A DNA stretch of 64,000 nt, from assembly GCA_944376295.1 (NCBI GenBank), contig CALWCE010000003.1, positions 74,723 to 138,722 on the forward strand, read 5' to 3'. This DNA is from an uncultured Clostridia bacterium (GTDB lineage Bacteria > Bacillota > Clostridia > Christensenellales > Borkfalkiaceae). Below are positions 15,383-23,423 of the stretch, piece by piece; the stretch's first letter is position 1; the number at the start of each line of letters is the position of its first letter. The notes under the pieces are model-generated. The model saw only the letters and a list, made by a program, of their open reading frames with translations. It was not told the origin of the DNA and did no database searches. The position numbers and the translations under genes are program-made.

Positions 15383-17422
15383 ATGAAGACTTATCTCAAA
15401 ACATTGGCGCGGATGTTCCAAAAGCATATCATGCGCTTTTTGTCCATCATCTTCATCGTGGTGGTCAGCGTGGGGCTCATCTCGGGCGTCGGGTCCTCGG
15501 GCGAGGTCATCCGCCGCTCCCTTGCAGAGAGCTACCGTGACCGGAACATGTCCGATCTCATCGTCAAGAGCACGGGGGAGTCGGGTTTTTCCGACGAACA
15601 GCTCGCTTCTGTCCAAGAGCGCTACGGCAAAGACAACGTCAACAGCGGCAACTCGCTCGACGTCGAAGTGGAAGTAAACGGAGAGAAAAACACCGTGCGC
15701 CTCTTCTTCCTCGAGGAGGATCCTTCGGTCAACGTGCTCGAGGTGTGGAAGGGTGCGGACGGCGAGGAGAAGGGCGGCAAAACGTTCGGAGAGCTTGAAG
15801 AGGACGAATTTCTCTCTGCTCATGTCCAATCGAGCAAGAGTTTTTACTCTCTCGAAGAGGGGGCTTCCTTCTCCCTCGACTGGGCAGACCTTTTAAGGCA
15901 GCTCATGGAGCAGGGCGGGGAGGAAATTTCCTCCACGACGGAGACCTTCCTTTCCTACTTCGAACCCACCGAAGTGACGGCGGCGGGGAGCGTCACGAGC
16001 CCGCTCATTTTCGGCGTGGAAGGGGAGCCGAGCTATATCCAGGAAGAGGGCGTCGAGATCCCCGACGTCGCCAACGCGCTTTCGGGGCTCAATACCGTTT
16101 CGGGGGCATACTACTTCTCTTTCGGGCTCATCCCGACGTACGGCGAAGCGCTCCTTCAGGCGGGCATCCCCGAAACGAGCGTCGATTTCATGCTCGCCAT
16201 CGCGGGGCTCGAAGCGGATGAAACGCTGCTCCCGCGCGGCGATCTCTACATCGCCCTCCCCGAGCGCGGGCTCTTCGAACCCTTCGGCGAAGGGTACGAA
16301 AGCTACGTCGAAGAGGAAAAGGCGGCGCTTATTGCGCTTTTGGGCGAAGACATCGAATTCATCACCCTTGAAGATAATTTCTCCGTCAATTCCCTCAACT
16401 CCTATGCGCTCAAGGTGACGGCGATCGGCACCGTGCTCATGGTCGCCTTCGTCTTCGTGACGGCGCTCGTCGTGCTCTCCAATATGACCCGCCTCATGGA
16501 GGAGGAGCGCCCGCAGATCGCCTGCCTCCGCTCGCTCGGCTATTCGGGCTTCCGCATCGTCTTCAAATATCTGCTGTTCGCGGCGATCGCGACGGGCATC
16601 GGCGGCACGGGCGCCTACTTCGTGGGCGTGGGGCTGACGAGTTTCATCTATTTCGTCTTCAATTACAACTTCATGATGATGCCCATGACGGACGTGGCGA
16701 CATCTCTATACTTCCTCATCACCTTCACCTGCATCGTCGCGGCGACGCTCGCGGCAACGCTCATCGCGGGCGGCAAGCTGGTGCATGAAAAGCCCGCCGA
16801 TCTGCTCCGCGCCAAGCCCCCCAAGGCGGGCAGAAAGGTATTTTTGGAGCGCATCCCTTTCCTCTGGAACAGGCTCTCCTTCAAGTATAAGTCGACGATG
16901 CGGAACGTTCTGCGCTATCATTACCGCTTCTCGATGACGGTCATCTCGGTCGCCTGTTCGATGGGCATCGCGCTCGCAGGCTTCGCCCTCCTCGATATGT
17001 GCCTCTTCCACGATTTCGGCTCGGCGGCGCTCATCGGGCTCGCGACGGTCATCGTCATCTTCGCGGGGCTCCTCACGATGACGGTCATCTATACGCTCAC
17101 CAACATCAACGTGAGCGAGAGAAACCGCGAGATCGCCACTTTGATGGTGCTCGGCTATTACGATAAGGAGGTCGCGGGCTATATCTACCGCGAAGTGTAT
17201 ATCAACACCGTCGTTGGCATCATTTTCGGTTATCCCGTCGGCGTCTTCCTCATCTGGATCTTGTTCAAAGTCATCAACATCGGCTCGCTCTCGGGCGTGA
17301 GCTGGTTCGTCTGGCCGGTCGCCGCCGTCGTCGTGCTCCTCTTCACGGCGCTCGTCACCCTCATCCTGCGCCGCAAGATCGTCGGCATCGACATGAACGA
17401 GAGCCTGAAAGCAAACGAATGA
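15383..17422 (+). CDS. ABC transporter permease with two FtsX domains
   Basis: A 679-residue membrane protein. There is one N-terminal transmembrane helix (FLSIIFIVVVSVGLISGVG) and a large external domain of about 300 residues. A first FtsX block of three helices follows (AIGTVLMVAFVFVTALVVLSNMTRLM, with EERPQIACLRSLGYSGFRI), then a second block (MTVISVACSMGIALAGFAL, LIGLATVIVIFAGLLTMTVIYTLTN, with ERNREIATLMVLGYYDKEVAGYI). The two EE/ER-x-IA-LR-LGY motifs are the coupling elements of FtsX permeases. The family includes transporters of lipids, peptides and signals to the cell envelope. A strong terminator pair follows. Confidence 0.88.
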   Translation: MKTYLKTLARMFQKHIMRFLSIIFIVVVSVGLISGVGSSGEVIRRSLAESYRDRNMSDLIVKSTGESGFSDEQLASVQERYGKDNVNSGNSLDVEVEVNGEKNTVRLFFLEEDPSVNVLEVWKGADGEEKGGKTFGELEEDEFLSAHVQSSKSFYSLEEGASFSLDWADLLRQLMEQGGEEISSTTETFLSYFEPTEVTAAGSVTSPLIFGVEGEPSYIQEEGVEIPDVANALSGLNTVSGAYYFSFGLIPTYGEALLQAGIPETSVDFMLAIAGLEADETLLPRGDLYIALPERGLFEPFGEGYESYVEEEKAALIALLGEDIEFITLEDNFSVNSLNSYALKVTAIGTVLMVAFVFVTALVVLSNMTRLMEEERPQIACLRSLGYSGFRIVFKYLLFAAIATGIGGTGAYFVGVGLTSFIYFVFNYNFMMMPMTDVATSLYFLITFTCIVAATLAATLIAGGKLVHEKPADLLRAKPPKAGRKVFLERIPFLWNRLSFKYKSTMRNVLRYHYRFSMTVISVACSMGIALAGFALLDMCLFHDFGSAALIGLATVIVIFAGLLTMTVIYTLTNINVSERNREIATLMVLGYYDKEVAGYIYREVYINTVVGIIFGYPVGVFLIWILFKVINIGSLSGVSWFVWPVAAVVVLLFTALVTLILRRKIVGIDMNESLKANE

Positions 17423-17436
17423 TATCCAATTCGGGG

Positions 17437-17468
17437 GCGCCCGCGGCATTTCGCCGCGGGCGCTTTTT
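17437..17468 (+). terminator. Terminator after the ABC permease
   Basis: An 11-bp GC stem (GCGCCCGCGGC, 17437-17447, with 17453-17463) followed by TTTTT. Confidence 0.85.
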
Positions 17469-17472
17469 GATT

Positions 17473-17507
17473 GCGCGCCGCCGCGGGCAGAGCCCGCGGC
17501 GGCGCGC
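17473..17507. terminator. Second large GC hairpin without T tract
   Basis: A 16-bp arm (17473-17488) pairs with 17492-17507 around a 3-nt loop, directly after the first terminator. There is no T run, so it may act as backup terminator or transcript-end protector. Confidence 0.6.
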
Positions 17508-17586
17508 GCCCTTCATAAACCCGTCGTGCACCCTCTCGCAAACCCATCGCGCGCCCGTTTTCCGCATAACTTCCTTCGCGCTTCCA

Positions 17587-17592
17587 TACAAT
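17587..17592 (+). promoter_or_regulatory. -10 box 6 nt before the cwlD start
   Basis: TACAAT (17587-17592) is separated from ATG 17599 by AGCGGT. No Shine-Dalgarno is present and no clear -35 was found at 16-18 nt. Candidate leaderless promoter, weaker than the others. Confidence 0.45.
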
Positions 17593-17598
17593 AGCGGT

Positions 17599-18297
17599 AT
17601 GAACTTTATTACGCGCCGTCGGGCGCTGCTTTCCGCGTTCGGCGTCATCCTCATCGTGCTCACCGCCTTTTTCTGCTGCTTTTTCGCCCTCGGGAGCGCC
17701 GCTTCCCAAACGCAGAAGCCCGTCGTCGTGCTCGACGCGGGCCACGGCGGCATCGATGCGGGCGTGCGCGGCACCCTCACGGGCGTCAAAGAGAGCGATC
17801 TCAACCTCTCCTTCGTGCGCATCCTGCAGGAAAAATTCGAGGCGGCGGGCTTTGAAGCGGTACTCACGCGCAAGACGGAGGCGGGCCTTTACGGCACCAC
17901 CGCGCCGGGGCACAAGAAGCGCGACATGGCTGCCCGCGCCGCGATCATAGAAGAGGCTGCTCCCGCGCTCGTCCTCTCCGTCCACCAGAACTTCTTCTCC
18001 GATCCCGCCCGCCGCGGCGCGCAGGCGTTCTATCTTTTGGGAAACGCTTCCTCCAAGGCGCTCGCGTGTTCGCTCCAATCGGCGCTCAACCGGATGCCCG
18101 AATGCGTCAAAAAGACTTCTCCCGTCGCGGGCGATTACTTCATCTTAAAATGCAGCGGCGCGCCTTCCGCCATCGTGGAGTGCGGCTTTTTGTCGAGCCC
18201 CGAGGACGAACAGCTCCTTATCACGCAGGAATACCGCGAAAAGCTCGCTTCCGCCATCCTCGAGGGAGCGCTCACCTATCTTTCCTCGGCGTCCTGA
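17599..18297 (+). CDS. cwlD: N-acetylmuramoyl-L-alanine amidase, CwlD-like
   Basis: A 232-residue zinc amidase with an N-terminal signal/anchor (FGVILIVLTAFFCCFFALGSA). Amidase_3 motifs are complete: VVLDAGHGGIDAGVRG (zinc His), then KESDLNLSFV carrying the first Glu, LVLSVHQNFF (second zinc His), and AIVECGFLSSPEDEQLL (catalytic Glu). The short single-domain form with anchor fits CwlD, which with PdaA makes muramic-delta-lactam in the spore cortex; other cell-wall amidases share the fold. It has its own promoter close to the ATG, which is taken at 17599 because the longer frame runs through that promoter. Confidence 0.8.
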   Translation: MNFITRRRALLSAFGVILIVLTAFFCCFFALGSAASQTQKPVVVLDAGHGGIDAGVRGTLTGVKESDLNLSFVRILQEKFEAAGFEAVLTRKTEAGLYGTTAPGHKKRDMAARAAIIEEAAPALVLSVHQNFFSDPARRGAQAFYLLGNASSKALACSLQSALNRMPECVKKTSPVAGDYFILKCSGAPSAIVECGFLSSPEDEQLLITQEYREKLASAILEGALTYLSSAS

Positions 18298-18353
18298 ACG
18301 GGGAGTGCGCCGCCCGAAAAAGGGGAAAAAGGGGAGGGGAGCTGCGCAAACCT

Positions 18354-18382
18354 TTGACTTCTCCCGCCGCTCATGATATAAT
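18354..18382 (+). promoter_or_regulatory. Textbook promoter predicting a leaderless thioesterase mRNA
   Basis: TTGACT (18354-18359), exactly 17 nt, TATAAT (18377-18382), then AAGCTT and the ATG at 18389. The start site would fall on or beside the A of the start codon. Confidence 0.85.
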
Positions 18383-18388
18383 AAGCTT

Positions 18389-19135
18389 ATGAGTGCTTAT
18401 TGTTTCCGCCGGGCGTTCCGGCTGCGCTATACCGATTTCGATTTTAAGGACGAGCTCTCTCTTTCTTCCCTGCTTGGGATCATCCAGGAGTCCGCGACGG
18501 GCAGTGCGGACGAGCTCGGCTTCGGCTATGCCGATTTAAAACCCAAAAACTACGGCTTCCTCGTCGTCAACACCTACGGCGAGATCTTCCGTCAGCCCAC
18601 CTTCGGGAAGACGGTCACGGTCGAGACCTGGCCGCTCCCGCCCCGCCACGTCTTTTTCGAACGCGACTACCGTGTGCTCGGCGAAGACGGGCAGCCCGTT
18701 GCCGCGGCGGCGTCCCGCTGGTGCCTTGTCGATCTTGATACCTTCTCTCTGCTCACGGGCGAAGCGCTGGGCGAAGCCAACGCGAACTGCCCCTACAACC
18801 CCGAAAAGAGCATCGTCGTGCCCAATTGGAAGGTGCCGCGCATGCAGGAAGGCAAAGAGGTCTACCGCACCGTCGCCCGTCAGAGCTTGTGCGATCACTA
18901 CCTCCACGTCAACAACACGCGCTATGCCGACCTCTTTTTGGACTGTCTCCCGATGCAGGCGCTCGAAAGCCGCACCCTCCAAAGCTTCCACATCTCGTAT
19001 GCGAAGCAGGCGAAAGAGGGGAGCGAGCTGACCCTTTTTTCGGAGGACAGGGGGAATGAGCTTTTGGGCGAAGTCAGGACGGGGGAGGAAACGCTGACGC
19101 AGGCGCGATTCACCTTCGTTCCCCGCGGGGCGTAA
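18389..19135 (+). CDS. Acyl-ACP thioesterase
   Basis: A 248-residue double hot-dog enzyme that releases free fatty acids from acyl carrier protein. The first hot-dog has FRLRYTDFDFKDELSLSSLLGIIQESA and the plant/bacterial Fat signature (WPLPPRHVFFERDYRVL; AASRWCLVDLDT). The second carries the catalytic Asn/His pair in DHYLHVNNTRYADLFLD. Length matches bacterial Fat family members. Translation must begin at ATG 18389, directly after the promoter, with no Shine-Dalgarno. The following membrane-protein gene starts 23 nt after the stop and has a normal ribosome site. Confidence 0.88.
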   Translation: MSAYCFRRAFRLRYTDFDFKDELSLSSLLGIIQESATGSADELGFGYADLKPKNYGFLVVNTYGEIFRQPTFGKTVTVETWPLPPRHVFFERDYRVLGEDGQPVAAAASRWCLVDLDTFSLLTGEALGEANANCPYNPEKSIVVPNWKVPRMQEGKEVYRTVARQSLCDHYLHVNNTRYADLFLDCLPMQALESRTLQSFHISYAKQAKEGSELTLFSEDRGNELLGEVRTGEETLTQARFTFVPRGA

Positions 19136-19158
19136 GGGCGGCAAAGGGGGAACGCAAG

Positions 19159-19653
19159 ATGAAAAAACAGACGCCGTATTATTACAGGACCGGACCTTTG
19201 CGGTTCGTGCGCGCCATGAAAAAGGGATTCACCGTCCTCAGCGCCCTCTTTTTCGTCTCGTGGATGGTGCTCATGGTGTTTGCCTTCAACGGGACGCAGC
19301 TCGGCAAGCCCGTTCTCTTTTCGGTGGCTGCCCTTCTGCTCGTCTTATACTTTGTGCTTTATGCATTGTATTCGTCGCGCATTTCGCTCGGCACCGTTCT
19401 CGGCATCGAGACGACGGACAAAGTCGTTCATCTTCATACCGCGCGCAAGACGTACACCTATGACGTGAACATGGGCTGCGTGAGCGTCAGAGAGTATTCC
19501 AACCGGTTTGTTGCGGTCTTCGAGACGCAGGATTCGCGCGACAGCTTCACCTTCTACAAGCGCGCGCCCTTCTCGTCCTTCTCGGACGGTCAGTTCTCTT
19601 CGGACGACATTGCCCGCTTTTCTGCGTTCCGCCCCGAATATATCGCAGAGTAA
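19159..19653 (+). CDS. Small membrane protein with two helices and a PH-like tail
   Basis: A 164-residue protein. Two adjacent transmembrane helices (TVLSALFFVSWMVLMVFAF and VLFSVAALLLVLYFVLYALY) are followed by a cytoplasmic beta-rich domain (SLGTVLGIETTDKVVHLHTARKTYTYDVNMGCVSVREYSNRFVAVFETQDSRDSFTFYKR). That layout resembles bacterial PH-domain membrane proteins and the 201-residue protein at 31544-32149. It lies behind the thioesterase in one unit. Function unknown. Confidence 0.7.
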   Translation: MKKQTPYYYRTGPLRFVRAMKKGFTVLSALFFVSWMVLMVFAFNGTQLGKPVLFSVAALLLVLYFVLYALYSSRISLGTVLGIETTDKVVHLHTARKTYTYDVNMGCVSVREYSNRFVAVFETQDSRDSFTFYKRAPFSSFSDGQFSSDDIARFSAFRPEYIAE

Positions 19654-19670
19654 TATACAATTATTCGCGG

Positions 19671-19687
19671 ATATCTGCATAATAAAT
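19671..19687. promoter_or_regulatory. Candidate ArgR operator upstream of argG
   Basis: CTGCATAATAAATGCAG is a perfect inverted repeat (CTGCAT/ATGCAG) around AATAA, close to the ARG-box pattern TGNAT-WWWW-ATNCA but with five central bases rather than four. A second loose TGCAT...ATGCA pair spans the argG -10 box (about 19769-19783). The proposal fits an arginine operon, but no argR is in the window. Confidence 0.4.
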
Positions 19688-19732
19688 GCAGGTTATGCAA
19701 AAATAGTCGGAATATACATCAAAATATACACA

Positions 19733-19779
19733 AAAAGAGGTGCAAAATGCTTGACTTGCGCCTCTTTTGCATTTATAAT
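19733..19779 (+). promoter_or_regulatory. argG promoter with its -35 box inside a terminator-like hairpin
   Basis: TTGACT (19751-19756), 17 nt and TATAAT (19774-19779) form a strong promoter. The arms AAAAGAGGTGCAA (19733-19745) and TTGCGCCTCTTTT (19756-19768) can pair over 13 bp and end in T residues, so upstream transcripts could terminate here while the hairpin loop carries most of the -35 hexamer. Confidence 0.65.
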
Positions 19780-19821
19780 ATGCACGACAACGAAAAAGCA
19801 ACACAAAGAGAGGTCAGTTTT

Positions 19822-21051
19822 ATGGCAAAGCAGATCAAAAAGGTAGTGCTCGCATATTCGGGCGGGCTGGATACTTCCATCATCATCCCCTGGCTCAAAG
19901 AAAATTACGACGGCTGCGAAGTGATCGCAGTCTCGGGCGACGTCGGGCAGGGGACCGAGCTCGACGGGCTCGAAGAAAAGGCAAAGAAGACGGGGGCAAG
20001 CAAGCTCTACGTCCTCGACCTCAAAAAGGACTTTGTCGAAAACTACATCTTCCCGACCATGCAGGCGGGCGCGGTGTATGAAGACAAGTACCTTCTCGGC
20101 ACGTCCTTTGCGCGCCCCGTCATCGCGAAGGCGATCGTCGACATCGCAAAGAAGGAAGGGGCGGACGCCATCTGCCACGGCTGCACGGGCAAGGGCAACG
20201 ACCAGGTGCGTTTCGAACTCACCATCAAGGCGTTCGCGCCCGAGATGACCATCATCGCCCCCTGGCGTATCTGGAACATCAAGAGCCGCGAAGAGGAGAT
20301 CGAGTACGCCGAAGCGCACAACATCCCTCTCAAGATCAACCGCGAGACCAACTACTCCAAAGATAAGAACCTGTGGCACCTTTCGCACGAGGGTCTCGAT
20401 CTCGAAGACCCCGCCAACGAGCCGCAGTACGAAAAAGAGGGCTTTCTGGAGCTCGGCGTCTCTCCTTTGCAGGCGCCCGACAAGCCCACCTACATCACTC
20501 TTCACTTCGAAAAGGGCATCCCCACGGCGCTCAACGGCGAGGAGATCGATTCCGTCTCCCTCATCGAAGCGCTCAACAAGATCGGCGGCGAAAACGGCGT
20601 GGGCCTTGCCGACCTCGTGGAAAACCGCCTTGTGGGCATGAAGTCGCGCGGCGTGTACGAGACGCCCGGCGGCACCATCCTCTATGAGGCGCACCGCCTT
20701 CTCGAGACCATCACGCTCGACAAGGCGACCCAGCACTACAAGCAGCTTATCGCCGTCAAGTTCGGCGAGATGGTGTACGACGGTCAGTGGTTCACCCCCT
20801 TGCGCGAAGCGCTCTCCGCGTTTGTTTCTAAGACGCAGGAGACGGTCACGGGCGACGTCAAACTCCGCATCTACAAGGGCAACGTCACGAGCGCGGGCAT
20901 CACTTCCCCTTATTCGCTTTACAGCGAGGATATCGCCACCTTCGACGACGACGGCGGCGCATACTCCCAGAAAGATTCCGAGGGCTTCATCAACCTCTTC
21001 GGCCTGCCCCTCAAGGTCAAGGCGATGCTCGATAAGAAGCTCGGAAAATGA
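19822..21051 (+). CDS. argG: Argininosuccinate synthase
   Basis: A 409-residue enzyme joining citrulline and aspartate with ATP to give argininosuccinate. The ATP P-loop [19 protein letters not shown] is at the N-terminus. Further family blocks are [31 protein letters not shown] and the catalytic-site stretch [17 protein letters not shown] 19822 follows AGAGAGG. It starts the arginine operon and overlaps argC by 4 nt. No argininosuccinate lyase gene (argH) was seen in the window, so that step must be encoded elsewhere. Confidence 0.97.
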   Translation: MAKQIKKVVLAYSGGLDTSIIIPWLKENYDGCEVIAVSGDVGQGTELDGLEEKAKKTGASKLYVLDLKKDFVENYIFPTMQAGAVYEDKYLLGTSFARPVIAKAIVDIAKKEGADAICHGCTGKGNDQVRFELTIKAFAPEMTIIAPWRIWNIKSREEEIEYAEAHNIPLKINRETNYSKDKNLWHLSHEGLDLEDPANEPQYEKEGFLELGVSPLQAPDKPTYITLHFEKGIPTALNGEEIDSVSLIEALNKIGGENGVGLADLVENRLVGMKSRGVYETPGGTILYEAHRLLETITLDKATQHYKQLIAVKFGEMVYDGQWFTPLREALSAFVSKTQETVTGDVKLRIYKGNVTSAGITSPYSLYSEDIATFDDDGGAYSQKDSEGFINLFGLPLKVKAMLDKKLGK

Positions 21052-21971
21052 TCAAGGTATTCATCGACGGCGGCGCGGGCACCACGGGGCTCAAGATCGT
21101 AGAGCGCATGCGGGCGCGTGAGGACGTCACGCTCATCACGCTCGACGAAGAGCACCGCAAGGACCCTGCCTCCCGCAAAGAGGCCATCCACGCGGCGGAC
21201 GCCGTCTTCCTGTGCCTGCCCGACGATGCGGCGAAGGAAGCGGCTGTGCTTGCGGAAGGGGCGAGGGCGGTCGTCATCGACGCTTCGACGGCGCACCGCA
21301 CGGCGGAAGGCTGGGCTTACGGCTTCCCCGAGCTCTCTCCTTCTCACCGGAAGGCCGTCCAAAGCTCCAAGCGCATCGCCAACCCCGGCTGTTATGCGAG
21401 CGGCTTTATCTCCCTCGTCTATCCGCTCATCGCGCATGGCATCGCGGCGAAGGATTATCCCTTCGTCTGCCACGCGGTCAGCGGCTACACGGGCGCGGGC
21501 AAGAAGGGCATCGCCGAGTACGAGGCGGAAGAGAGAGACCGTGCGCTCGACTCGCCCCGTCTCTATGCGCTGGGGCTTCGTCACAAGCACCTTCCCGAGA
21601 TGCAGAAGGTGTGCGCTCTCTCGCATCCGCCCGTCTTCACGCCGTATATCTGCGATTTCCCCTGCGGCATGACGGTGCACGTCCCGCTCTACCGCTCTTT
21701 GCTCCAAAAGAAGCTCACGGTAGGGGAGCTTACAGAGCTGTTCCGCGAACATTACGCGGGCTGCCGCTTTGTCAAAGTCACTCAAGAGGAGACGGGCTTC
21801 CTCGCCGCCAACACGCTCGAAGGCACCAACCTTTTGCAAGTCTTCGTGAACGGAAACGACGAGCAGCTTTTGCTCTCTGCGCGGCTCGATAATCTGGGCA
21901 AGGGCGCTTCGGGTGCTGCCGTTCAGAATATGAACATTGCCTTAGGGCTGGACGAGGGGCTTTCTTTATAA
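21048..21971 (+). CDS. argC: N-acetyl-gamma-glutamyl-phosphate reductase, short type 2
   Basis: A 307-residue NADPH enzyme reducing N-acetylglutamyl-phosphate to the semialdehyde. It is the short (type 2) form: [18 protein letters not shown] nucleotide loop, the SERINE-less DASTAHRT segment, catalytic Cys in [13 protein letters not shown], and the substrate-binding [13 protein letters not shown] and [11 protein letters not shown] overlaps argG's stop. The gene lies between argG and argJ, as in many Clostridia. The operon seems broken by a 228-bp gap after it. Confidence 0.93.
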   Translation: MIKVFIDGGAGTTGLKIVERMRAREDVTLITLDEEHRKDPASRKEAIHAADAVFLCLPDDAAKEAAVLAEGARAVVIDASTAHRTAEGWAYGFPELSPSHRKAVQSSKRIANPGCYASGFISLVYPLIAHGIAAKDYPFVCHAVSGYTGAGKKGIAEYEAEERDRALDSPRLYALGLRHKHLPEMQKVCALSHPPVFTPYICDFPCGMTVHVPLYRSLLQKKLTVGELTELFREHYAGCRFVKVTQEETGFLAANTLEGTNLLQVFVNGNDEQLLLSARLDNLGKGASGAAVQNMNIALGLDEGLSL

Positions 21972-22005
21972 ACGGCGTCATGATCGGCGGTATCTTTTGG
22001 GCGCT

Positions 22006-22085
22006 CTGCCGTTCATCGTCTTCGCAATACGTTCGGTATTGCTTCATCCTCTTCGCGGCAGATCATCCCAAAATCTTTCCGCCAA
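22006..22085. repeat. Structured dispersed repeat, copy A
   Basis: An 80-bp segment in the argC-argJ gap. Outer stem CTGCCG (22006-22011) pairs with CGGCAG (22056-22061); inner stem GCAATAC (22024-22030) pairs with GTATTGC (22036-22042). Between the stems lie near-identical pyrimidine strands (TTCATCGTCTTC and TTCATCCTCTTC). A conserved 3' tail runs to 22085. A second copy lies at 57916-57995, with compensatory changes in the outer stem. It could be a mobile repeat or a structured RNA; no promoter is evident for it. Confidence 0.7.
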
Positions 22086-22109
22086 GATATTGTGTAGCCC
22101 CGTCTTCGC

Positions 22110-22138
22110 TTGACGAAGCACAACTTTTATGATAAAAT
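22110..22138 (+). promoter_or_regulatory. argJ promoter
   Basis: TTGACG (22110-22115), 17 nt and TAAAAT (22133-22138). The -35 box again lies in a small hairpin (CTTCG...CGAAG, 22104-22118), as at argG. The leader is about 55 nt. Confidence 0.7.
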
Positions 22139-22199
22139 AGATAGGATAAGCAGGATCAGGGTCGCCAAGGCCCTGTTCGGCTGTCCTCGGAGAAATACC

Positions 22200-23423
22200 A
22201 TGTTGCAATTTATCACGGGCGGCGTGTGCGCGCCCAAGGGATTCGCGGCGAACGGCGTTCACTGCGGCATCCGCAAAAATAAGATCAAGAAGGACCTTGC
22301 CCTCATCACGAGCGAGGTGCGCTGCGCGGCGGCATGCGTCTATACGCAGAACCTCGTCAAGGGCGCGCCCATCCTCGTAACGCGTGAGCACGTCAAGGAC
22401 GGCTATGCGCGGGCGGTCATCGTCAACAGCGGAAACGCCAACACCTGCAACGCAAACGGCGTGGAGATCGCAGAAAAGATGTGCTCCCTCGTCGAAGAAT
22501 ACACGGGCATCCCCGCGGGCGACGTCGTCGTCGCCTCCACGGGCGTCATCGGGCAGGAACTCAAACTCGATCCCATCGCGGGCGGCATGGAGGAGCTTGT
22601 CAAGGGGCTTTCTTCCGACGAAGCGCACAGCTCTGCGGCGGCGGAAGCCATCATGACGACGGACACCGTCAAAAAGGAAGCCGCCGTCTCCTTCGAACTC
22701 GGCGGGAAACAAGTCAAGCTTGGCGTCATCTGCAAGGGCGTCGGCATGATCTGCCCCAATATGGCGACGATGCTCATGTTCCTCACGACGGACGCCGCCA
22801 TCACCCCTCAGATGCTGCAGAAGGCGATCTCGGAAGACGTGAAAGATTCTCTGAACATGCTCTCCGTCGACCGCGACACTTCCACCAACGATACCTTGTG
22901 CATCCTCGCCTCGGGGCTTGCGGGCAACCCCGAGATCGCTGCGGAAGGGGAGGACTTCGATGCCTTCTCCCGGGCGCTCCACACCCTCACCACGGAGATG
23001 TGCAAAAAGCTCGCCGCGGACGGCGAAGGGGCGACCCGCCTCATCGAATGCCGCGTGCGCGGCGCAAAGACCAAAGAGGACGCCCGCCTTGCCGCAAAGT
23101 CCGTCGTCAATTCCAACCTCGTCAAGGCGATGATCTTCGGCGCGGATGCCAACGGCGGCCGCGTGATGTGCGCCCTCGGCTATGCGGGGGCAGACCTCGA
23201 TCCCATGAAGATCGACGTCGACTTCCGTTCGGAAGCGGGCACTCTTCCCGCGTATAAGCAAGGGAGCGCCCTTCCTTTCTCGGAAGATTTCGCAAAGCGC
23301 GTGCTCTCCGAAAAGGAGATCGTCATCGACGTTGCGTTGAACGAAGGCAGCTTCGAAGCGACGGCATGGGGGTGCGACCTCACTTACGACTATGTAAAGA
23401 TCAACGGAGATTACAGAACGTGA
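22200..23423 (+). CDS. argJ: Bifunctional ornithine acetyltransferase / N-acetylglutamate synthase
   Basis: A 407-residue proenzyme that recycles the acetyl group from N-acetylornithine to glutamate. Self-cleavage occurs before the Thr of VASTGVIGQ, which is present; the family start (GGVCAPKGFAANGVHCGI) and the NSGNANTCNANG and CKGVGMICPNMATML motifs are intact. ATG 22200 is preferred: it fits the family N-terminus and has GGAG 9 nt before it. The argB start overlaps its stop (GTGA). Its presence means the linear acetyl cycle runs in the energy-saving recycling form. Confidence 0.95.
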   Translation: MLQFITGGVCAPKGFAANGVHCGIRKNKIKKDLALITSEVRCAAACVYTQNLVKGAPILVTREHVKDGYARAVIVNSGNANTCNANGVEIAEKMCSLVEEYTGIPAGDVVVASTGVIGQELKLDPIAGGMEELVKGLSSDEAHSSAAAEAIMTTDTVKKEAAVSFELGGKQVKLGVICKGVGMICPNMATMLMFLTTDAAITPQMLQKAISEDVKDSLNMLSVDRDTSTNDTLCILASGLAGNPEIAAEGEDFDAFSRALHTLTTEMCKKLAADGEGATRLIECRVRGAKTKEDARLAAKSVVNSNLVKAMIFGADANGGRVMCALGYAGADLDPMKIDVDFRSEAGTLPAYKQGSALPFSEDFAKRVLSEKEIVIDVALNEGSFEATAWGCDLTYDYVKINGDYRT

